Shown in pieces: positions 52,946-59,055 of a stretch of 59,055 nt of DNA (position 1 is the stretch's first letter; every line of letters starts with the position of its first letter). The position numbers were made by a program, and so were the translations under genes. The DNA is from an uncultured Alphaproteobacteria bacterium. GTDB taxonomy: Bacteria; Pseudomonadota; Alphaproteobacteria; Rs-D84. Below the pieces are notes generated by a model. The model saw nothing but the letters and a program-made list of their open reading frames with translations, was not told the origin of the DNA and searched no databases. The stretch covers positions 1 to 59,055 of the forward strand of contig CALXPB010000005.1 of assembly GCA_944390225.1 (NCBI GenBank), given 5' to 3'.

Positions 52946-54427
52946 TTAAAAAGCGTATTTAATTCCCACATACAACCCAAACGATTGCCATGCTGCGTAA
53001 TTTAACTGATTACTTACGTATTGGGTACTGGCAGGTACGGTTTCTAAAATAGGTAAACCGTTATCATCTAATACGTACATGCCATTTTCATCCAAAACGT
53101 ATTGAGTATATTCAGCTAAATATAACTCGCCACCTATTTTACCGACATAGAAATAATCTGTATCGACCTTGATAGATAACTTCATACGATCAGATATCTT
53201 ATAGTTATATTCCATTTCTGCAGAATAAGTATATGCATCATTACTACCCTCATCAATGAAACTAGGGTTCTGTTGCCAATCTGTTCTGTTCGGCCATATT
53301 CCTTCTGAAGAGTACTTTGGCAGACCGAACTGGACGTAAAAACGTAAATTATCTTTTAATGTCATCTGCTTTTCTATTTCCAGACCGACATAAAAACCGC
53401 TCCACGTAGTATTATAAATGTGTGTTGTACCGTCAACTAATATTGGTCCGTCACCACCGATAATTACACACTCGCCGGAATCCACCCCCCATGGTATATA
53501 ACCCATATCAGGGTTATAATCACCGGTTACCAACGTTGTACCCAAATCAACCAATGCCCCACCAGCCGGAGCCTGAACTAACTTTATATCTTCTGGCGAC
53601 ATACAAACCTGATACCAATCTTCTGGTGCCTCTACATTAATAGGCAAGGAATAATAATTTCCATAAACATCACCATAAACATAATCACCCAAATTCGTCA
53701 TCAATGGTAAAAATATACCAGGATTTGGATATAAATGATCGGACATTTCCAAGTTATGATTAAAAATTTCGTACCCGAAAGACGGCGATAATTTCCATCC
53801 TCCTATATCCCATATATGATGAGCACCTATCCCCAATTTAAAATGATTCGTTTTTCCGCTCTGATCACCGACGGAAATGGTAAAGATTCCATAAGAAGGA
53901 TCCGCCTCGTCATACGGTTTCAAATCATAATCCATGGACAAACCACCATGAGACATAACGCCCATACTATATTCACCGTATGCGAACATATCAAAATTAC
54001 GTAAACTAAAATTATGTTGAACTCCGACACCGATTTCGTTAAAAACCATATCGTCCCATTCCAGAATAGAATTTACCCCTGTTTCAAACTGAAAGTCAGC
54101 AAAACGTCTGGTATAACCGGCAGAAACCGTAGTTGCTGGTTCCTCTGACGCTGGCATAGCAATACCATTCGTCGTCATTGTACCCATTATCTGAGGAGTC
54201 GTCGGACGGGGAACTTGATAAGAATAAGAACGACTGCCAACAACCTGTTTATTACCCGACTGCCCCACATATTTTGTATAACCCTGTTGCTGATATTGTC
54301 CGTAAGCAGTCTCGTTAACTGTTGTGCTTGTTTCGGTCTGATAATACGCTGGCACCCCTTCGTTTGACGCGTACGCCATAAACGAAACCAAAAACATACT
54401 AACAAACGAAACTAAATACGCTCTCAT
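52946..54427 (-). CDS. Outer-membrane beta-barrel protein with long N-terminal linker
   Basis: A 493-residue protein with a signal peptide (cleaved near residue 20, MAYASNEG). A Gln/Tyr/Thr-rich linker (about 25-95) precedes a barrel domain that ends GLYVGIKYAF, with terminal Phe. The barrel is large and has many Tyr/Trp at strand ends. The same order of parts is seen in the protein at 35973. AGGA lies before the ATG. The linker may lie in the periplasm or on the surface; the function is unknown. Confidence 0.8.
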   Translation of the reverse strand: MRAYLVSFVSMFLVSFMAYASNEGVPAYYQTETSTTVNETAYGQYQQQGYTKYVGQSGNKQVVGSRSYSYQVPRPTTPQIMGTMTTNGIAMPASEEPATTVSAGYTRRFADFQFETGVNSILEWDDMVFNEIGVGVQHNFSLRNFDMFAYGEYSMGVMSHGGLSMDYDLKPYDEADPSYGIFTISVGDQSGKTNHFKLGIGAHHIWDIGGWKLSPSFGYEIFNHNLEMSDHLYPNPGIFLPLMTNLGDYVYGDVYGNYYSLPINVEAPEDWYQVCMSPEDIKLVQAPAGGALVDLGTTLVTGDYNPDMGYIPWGVDSGECVIIGGDGPILVDGTTHIYNTTWSGFYVGLEIEKQMTLKDNLRFYVQFGLPKYSSEGIWPNRTDWQQNPSFIDEGSNDAYTYSAEMEYNYKISDRMKLSIKVDTDYFYVGKIGGELYLAEYTQYVLDENGMYVLDDNGLPILETVPASTQYVSNQLNYAAWQSFGLYVGIKYAF

Positions 54428-54539
54428 TCCTACAATTATTTTGTATTATACCATAAAAATTTTTTCATAAAAAGTGTTTTTCTTTTATATTTATCATATA
54501 CTAGATTTTTATTATTTTTTTTATAAAATACGCATAGTT

Positions 54540-55595
54540 ATGAAATCATACAATTTATATATTCACGTACCATTTTGCTTATCTAAGTGCAACTATTGCG
54601 CATTTTTCTCACGTGCTTGCAAAAAACCAGACTGGCAAAACTATGAACATAATATAATAACCGAATTAAAATATTGGGCCGAGAAACTAGGTAAAATTTT
54701 TATTTCTACCGTATTTTTCGGGGGCGGGACACCTTCTTTGATGCCGTCCCAACCCTTTGAAAATATAATTAAGACAATTAAATCCTGTTTCAATTTAGAC
54801 CCAGATTGCGAAATTACATTAGAAGCCAATCCGGGTACACTAGACAAACAGAAACTTAAAGACTTTTACAACGCAGGCGTAAATAGACTATCTATCGGTA
54901 TTCAATCTTTAAACGATGAAAAACTTAAATTTTTAGGTAGAGTTCATAATGCAGAACAGGCTTTATTTTTATTAAACAGTGCACAAAAATTAGGCTTACG
55001 AGTTTCTGCGGACTTCATTTACGGCTTACCGAACGAAACCGCATGCGATGTAATAAAAATTTGCAAAGACATCAACTCATTAGGTTTATCTCATTGTTCT
55101 ATGTATGAATTAACCATAGAACAGGGTACTCCGTTTGGTAAAGCGAACTTACAGATGCCCAGCAACGATGAAATGGCTGAAATGTACAAGGCAATTTCAG
55201 AGACTCTCGATTTACCGCGCTATGAAGTTTCAAACTATGCAAAGCCCGGTGAAGAATGTAAACATAATCAAAACGTTTGGGACGGGGAATCATACATAGG
55301 TATCGGTAATGGTGCAGCAGGACGTATCTTGATAAACGATGTTTGGTACGAACAAATGGGAAATCAGCAAAAATTTGAAAAAATCTCAAACGAAACCCGT
55401 GCACTAGAAAGGCTGATAACAGGTATGCGACAAGTTCGCGGTATAAAACTTGATTCTGACATAAAAAAAATTATAAACTTTGATTTCATAAACAAAAGTC
55501 CGACACTGTTAAAAATAAATTCTGAAAACAGGCTTGCAACGACAGAAAAAGGTATGTTGATTTTGGACGATTTATTGTTAAACTTGACGAGGTAA
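54540..55595 (+). CDS. hemW: HemW-type radical SAM protein
   Basis: A 351-residue radical SAM protein. CLSKCNYCAFF at residues 13-22 holds Cys13, Cys17 and Cys20; the fourth Cys of true HemN (CxC) is replaced by Phe, the mark of HemW, a haem chaperone rather than coproporphyrinogen oxidase. FFGGGTPSLM is the GGE-type SAM motif. The start at 54540 is chosen since the longer frame from 54474 is hydrophobic and unlike the family; no ribosome site is seen and the mRNA leader may be very short. Confidence 0.9.
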   Translation: MKSYNLYIHVPFCLSKCNYCAFFSRACKKPDWQNYEHNIITELKYWAEKLGKIFISTVFFGGGTPSLMPSQPFENIIKTIKSCFNLDPDCEITLEANPGTLDKQKLKDFYNAGVNRLSIGIQSLNDEKLKFLGRVHNAEQALFLLNSAQKLGLRVSADFIYGLPNETACDVIKICKDINSLGLSHCSMYELTIEQGTPFGKANLQMPSNDEMAEMYKAISETLDLPRYEVSNYAKPGEECKHNQNVWDGESYIGIGNGAAGRILINDVWYEQMGNQQKFEKISNETRALERLITGMRQVRGIKLDSDIKKIINFDFINKSPTLLKINSENRLATTEKGMLILDDLLLNLTR

Positions 55596-55597
55596 AA

Positions 55598-57592
55598 ATG
55601 CAAAACAAATTTTTAAACATAATCGGTATAATCGCTGTGGCAATTGCTGCAACTATTGCTTATTTTGTTATCACACAAAAGGAGAAAACTATGAGCGCAG
55701 GAATAAAACTAGAAAACATGGATTTATCAGTAAAACCTGGTGATAACTTTTTTGACTATGCAACTTTTGGTTGGCGCAAAGCAAACCCTATTCCAGATGA
55801 TTATACAAGATACGGTGCGTTCGAAATCCTTAACGAAACAAATCTAAACCGAGTTCGTGAAATTGCAGAAACGGATAAAGGTAAAATTGGAACGCTGTAT
55901 AAAATTGTAATGAACGAAGACAAACTTAATGCAGATAAAACAACACCTGTTCAACCTTATCTTGCAGAAATAGACGAAATCAAAACAAAAGAGCAATTAC
56001 CTGAATACCTCGGAAAAATGCATAATTTTTCTTCTGCTTTCTGGGGTGATGGCGTCGCATTAGATGAAAAAGATAGCGAATATTATTTATACAATATCGG
56101 TCAAGGTGGTCTGGGGCTTTCACGTGATTACTATTTTGATACAGACGATAAAACGGCAGAAATTAGAAAAAAGTATAAAGAATTTATTACAAAACAGATG
56201 CAAAACTTTGGTATACCCGTCGATGTAGAGTCATTATATAATCTAGAAGAGCGTATGGCAAAATCTTTTTATCCGAAAGAAAAATTACGTGACCCGCATG
56301 CAAACTATCATAAAATGTCTGTTGCAGAAGTAAAAGAACAATTCAAGAACTTTGACTGGGATAAATACTTGCAATCACGCGGTGCCTGCGCAGCAGAATA
56401 TATAAACATTAATCAACCAGAAGCAATTGCAGAGTCTATTGCGATACTTAATGACACCGATTTAGAATTAATTAAAACTTATTTAAAGTATCGTATTGTA
56501 AGTACCGCAGATACTTTGTTAGACGACGCTTCTTATGATATATCTTTTGACTTTTATAATCGGACAATGGCCGGTCAGAAAGAACCTAAACCAAGATGGA
56601 AAAGAGCCGTTAGTTTACTAGATTCATCATTGGGCGAAGAAATAGGTCATTTATATGTTAATAAATATTTCTCTGCCGAAGCAAAAGAACGTATGCAAAA
56701 ACTCGTAAAAAATTTACAACGTGCATACGCAAGCAGAATTGAAAACCTTGAATGGATGTCAAAAAAAACAAAAGAAAAAGCATTAGAAAAACTAAACACA
56801 TTCAAAGCCAAAATAGGTTATCCAGATAAATGGCGTGATTATTCAAAACTTGAAATAAGTGCAGAAAAATCACTATGGGATAATATGATAAATATTTCTA
56901 AGTTCGAAGACGTTTTCTGGTTGGAAAAAATAGGTAAAAAGAAAGACCCAACAATCTGGTATATGAATGCACACGAGATAAACGCTTATTATGATCCGTC
57001 AACAAATGAAATCTGTTTCCCTGCCGGTATTTTACAACCTCCATTTTTTGATATGTCAGCAGATGATGCATTTAACTATGGTGCAATCGGCAGTATAATT
57101 GGGCACGAAATGACACACGGTTTTGATGATGCAGGTCGTCATTTTGATAAAGACGGTAATTTAAAAGACTGGTGGACGGCAGATGACGCAAAAGGTTTTG
57201 AGGCTCGTGCAAAAGTACTGAAAGACTTTTTTAATAAAATAGAAATCGCCCCGGGGGTTTTCGCTAACGGAGAATTTACTCTTGGTGAAAATCTGGCAGA
57301 TTACGGTGGACTAACTATTGCATTTACAGCATATAAAAACTTCGGTACACAAACAAACGAGGTTCAAGGTCTTAGTCCCGACCAAAGATTCTTTATAGCA
57401 TACGCGGGTGCCTGGGCACAAAACATTCGTGATGAAGAAGCGTTGCGACTGACAAAAATGGACGAACACTCTTTGGCAGTGTGGCGCGTTAACGGGATAC
57501 TGCCACACATAAGTACGTGGTATGAAGCCTTTAATATACAACCGACCGATAAGATGTATATCACACCGGAAAATCGCATAAAATTATGGTAA
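55598..57592 (+). CDS. M13-family zinc metallopeptidase (PepO/neprilysin-like)
   Basis: A 664-residue protein with one N-terminal membrane segment (about residues 6-26), then a full M13 peptidase. Zinc site GHEMTHGFDD with His503, Glu504, His507, and the third ligand in GENLADYGGL; the substrate-binding NAHEINAYYDPSTNEICFPA and the end CEARCH-like region are normal (the family C-terminus usually has a CxxW, here ENRIKLW). It cleaves small peptides in the periplasm. GAGG lies upstream; it begins two bases after hemW, so the two are coupled. Confidence 0.94.
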   Translation: MQNKFLNIIGIIAVAIAATIAYFVITQKEKTMSAGIKLENMDLSVKPGDNFFDYATFGWRKANPIPDDYTRYGAFEILNETNLNRVREIAETDKGKIGTLYKIVMNEDKLNADKTTPVQPYLAEIDEIKTKEQLPEYLGKMHNFSSAFWGDGVALDEKDSEYYLYNIGQGGLGLSRDYYFDTDDKTAEIRKKYKEFITKQMQNFGIPVDVESLYNLEERMAKSFYPKEKLRDPHANYHKMSVAEVKEQFKNFDWDKYLQSRGACAAEYININQPEAIAESIAILNDTDLELIKTYLKYRIVSTADTLLDDASYDISFDFYNRTMAGQKEPKPRWKRAVSLLDSSLGEEIGHLYVNKYFSAEAKERMQKLVKNLQRAYASRIENLEWMSKKTKEKALEKLNTFKAKIGYPDKWRDYSKLEISAEKSLWDNMINISKFEDVFWLEKIGKKKDPTIWYMNAHEINAYYDPSTNEICFPAGILQPPFFDMSADDAFNYGAIGSIIGHEMTHGFDDAGRHFDKDGNLKDWWTADDAKGFEARAKVLKDFFNKIEIAPGVFANGEFTLGENLADYGGLTIAFTAYKNFGTQTNEVQGLSPDQRFFIAYAGAWAQNIRDEEALRLTKMDEHSLAVWRVNGILPHISTWYEAFNIQPTDKMYITPENRIKLW

Positions 57593-57599
57593 GCCAAAA

Positions 57600-57628
57600 T
57601 AAAACGCCGGCAAATACCGGCGTTTTTT
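57600..57628 (+). terminator. Terminator of the hemW-M13 operon
   Basis: AACGCCGG, loop CAAATA, CCGGCGTT with a T-run after. Confidence 0.9.
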
Positions 57629-57659
57629 ATCACTAATAATAAAATCCGGATATCACAAA

Positions 57660-57682
57660 AGGACCGGTATTTACCGGTATTT
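57660..57682 (-). terminator. Terminator of ihfA
   Basis: ACCGGTA/TACCGGT (57663-57678) with a two-base loop; on the minus strand CCTTTTG follows. The hairpin is short but lies just after the ihfA stop. Confidence 0.6.
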
Positions 57683-57683
57683 T

Positions 57684-57971
57684 TTATTTTTTTGCGACCC
57701 TTTTTCTAAACTCGTTACTAGGTCTAAACGCAGCGACCTTTCGCGCCGTAATGATTGCGGGTTCACCTGTTTTAGGATTTCTACCCATACGTTGCGATTT
57801 TGTTAAAATTTTAAAACTTCCGAAACCGGCAAATTTAACCTCTTCACCATGAATTAAAGATTCACAAATTTCATTAAAAACAATATCTACCAACTTATAC
57901 GAATCCGTAGTTGTTAAACCGAAACGTTCACGTAATCTGTTTGCCAAATCATTTCTTGTTATCGTTGCCAT
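57684..57971 (-). CDS. ihfA: Integration host factor alpha-type DNA-binding protein
   Basis: A 95-residue HU/IHF-family protein with TITRNDLANRLRERFGLT at the start and the DNA-binding arm GRNPKTGEPAIITARKVAAF. The N-terminus and the position right after fabH point to the IHF alpha subunit, as in other alphaproteobacteria. It bends DNA at promoters and in recombination. It is three bases downstream of fabH. Confidence 0.9.
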   Translation of the reverse strand: MATITRNDLANRLRERFGLTTTDSYKLVDIVFNEICESLIHGEEVKFAGFGSFKILTKSQRMGRNPKTGEPAIITARKVAAFRPSNEFRKRVAKK

Positions 57972-57974
57972 TTT

Positions 57975-58913
57975 TCACACCCTAATTAAAGCCGCACCCC
58001 ATGTTAAGCCACTGCCAAACGCAGGATACAATATTAATTGACCTTTTTTTATAAGTCCGTTATCAAAAGCATACGCCAGTGCTAAAACACCCGATGCCCC
58101 ACTTGTATTTGCGTGTTTATCTACCGTTACAAGTATTTTTTCCAAAGGAAAACCCAATCTTTCGGCACCGCTATGAATTATGCGCAAATTAGCCTGATGC
58201 GGAATAATCCAATCTACATCATCGGCAGTTATTCCCGCATGCTCCATTATATAATTAGCCGCTTCTGGCATTAATTTAACGGCTTTTTTATATGTTTCCG
58301 GACCGTTCATTATGATTCTATGATCAGTTGAACCGTGCAACATATCAAATTCTTTACCGTCGGACATAACGACAGTATCAATAATTCCAGAATAACTTGA
58401 TGTAGACCTTTCAAAAATCAGCGCCCCCGCCCCATCACCAAATAACACAGCTGTACTTCTGTCATTCCAATCAATGAACCGAGTCATTTTTTCTGCACCG
58501 ATTATCATTATACGCTGATGTATACCAGAAGCAAAAAAAGCACGCGCGCAATGCAGTGCATAAATATATCCGGTACACGCCCCGCGAACATCAAATGCCG
58601 GTGCATTATTATTCGCACATAAACGACCGCACACCTGCACCGCAACAGAAGGAAAGTCTAATTCTGGTGTAGTTGTTGCCACAATGACTAAATCAATATC
58701 GTTTATAGTAATATTAGCGTTTTTTAATGCGCGTTGCGCAGCGATTGTTGCCATATCAGCAACCGTTTCATCGTCACGTGCAAAATGCCGCTCTTTCATA
58801 CCGGTACGTTGAGAAATCCACTCATCCGTGGTGTCCATTATTTTTTCAAAGTCTTGATTGGTCATGATTTTTTCAGGTAAATATGCCCCATAACCAATAA
58901 GTCTACTTCCCAT
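57975..58913 (-). CDS. fabH: 3-oxoacyl-ACP synthase III
   Basis: A 312-residue condensing enzyme that starts fatty-acid synthesis by joining acetyl-CoA and malonyl-ACP. Catalytic Cys113 in DVRGACTGYIYAL, His in IIPHQANLRI and Asn in HANTSGASGV are all present. The start at 58913 has AAGGAAGGAT; a longer frame to 59003 runs into the tRNA-Arg gene. It is followed by ihfA. plsX, often upstream, is beyond the window or absent; a tRNA gene is there instead. Confidence 0.96.
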   Translation of the reverse strand: MGSRLIGYGAYLPEKIMTNQDFEKIMDTTDEWISQRTGMKERHFARDDETVADMATIAAQRALKNANITINDIDLVIVATTTPELDFPSVAVQVCGRLCANNNAPAFDVRGACTGYIYALHCARAFFASGIHQRIMIIGAEKMTRFIDWNDRSTAVLFGDGAGALIFERSTSSYSGIIDTVVMSDGKEFDMLHGSTDHRIIMNGPETYKKAVKLMPEAANYIMEHAGITADDVDWIIPHQANLRIIHSGAERLGFPLEKILVTVDKHANTSGASGVLALAYAFDNGLIKKGQLILYPAFGSGLTWGAALIRV

Positions 58914-58995
58914 ATCCTTCCTTTTTCGTGGAGTATTATACAAGTCAAGATTACAACTTGCAATATTAAAATCTATGTATAAAATATAATTCATC

Positions 58996-59055
58996 GTCCC
59001 CATAGTTCAACTGGATAGAATAGAGGTTTCCTAAACCTTTGATACAGGTTCGATT
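58996..59055 (+). tRNA. tRNA-Arg (CCT), 3' end cut by window edge
   Basis: Acceptor GTCCCCA, D arm, anticodon loop TTCCTAA (anticodon CCT) and the start of the T arm with TTCGATT are visible. A TATAAT at 58985-58990 lies only six bases before the tRNA; a matching -35 box is not clear. Confidence 0.88.

Overview
The window is an AT-rich chromosomal segment of a Gram-negative bacterium. Several traits point to a host-associated, fermentative alphaproteobacterium, possibly one of the uncultured low-GC gut lineages. The lptE-holA junction, the fabH-ihfA pair, zapA next to a small coiled-coil gene and a Rickettsia-like archaeal-type ValRS are alphaproteobacterial traits. LptE, Lgt and at least three proteins ending in an outer-membrane-type C-terminal Phe show an outer membrane. 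Class III ribonucleotide reductase, a lactate-type dehydrogenase, a bacterial ferredoxin and an Fe-type superoxide dismutase suggest anaerobic life with some oxygen exposure. This placement is inference; there is no rRNA in the window.

Layout. 1-920: the 3' part of tRNA-Asp, a lipoprotein gene and tRNA-Glu. 918-2526: an archaeal-type aspS on the minus strand, preceded by a leader that reads as a translational T-box riboswitch. 2557-9971: an accessory region. It holds a two-gene cassette between direct repeats that resemble the tRNA-Glu tail, orphan genes, gene remnants (one clearly the last residues of an ABC transporter), and two paralogous repeat proteins flanking a large secreted Cys-rich protein. 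9970-18023: oleate hydratase, a leaderless small lipoprotein gene, tRNA-Leu, rpmG (L33), parC, zapA and a three-gene envelope operon. 18015-24519: lptE-holA-map-radC, a membrane-anchored Cys-rich protein, a coiled-coil protein and an acyl-CoA synthetase. 24911-27940: the nrdD-nrdG operon behind two NrdR-like boxes, with the NrdD glycyl-radical tail on its own small ORF. 28038-34216: valS, tRNA-Ser, lgt, a BI-1 protein, ferredoxin and glyS. 34241-44007: exported and outer-membrane proteins, a U32-family protein, tRNA-Thr, CvpA, an anchored thioredoxin-like protein and sodB. 44031-54427: a membrane-fused spermidine-synthase-like protein, ldh, proS, an olsBA-like pair, a glycosyltransferase, MltB and another barrel. 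54540-59055: hemW, an M13 peptidase, ihfA, fabH and a partial tRNA-Arg.

How it fits together. Four tRNA synthetases (Asp, Val, Gly, Pro) are of archaeal or eukaryal type, and one carries a regulatory RNA best known from Gram-positive bacteria, so this genome has probably swapped or inherited unusual translation genes. Envelope building is the other theme: lipoprotein maturation, LPS assembly, amino-lipid synthesis, fatty acid initiation, acyl activation, murein cleavage and several lineage-specific surface proteins. The observations most worth a second look are the T-box, the split NrdD, and the island at 2.5-10 kb.
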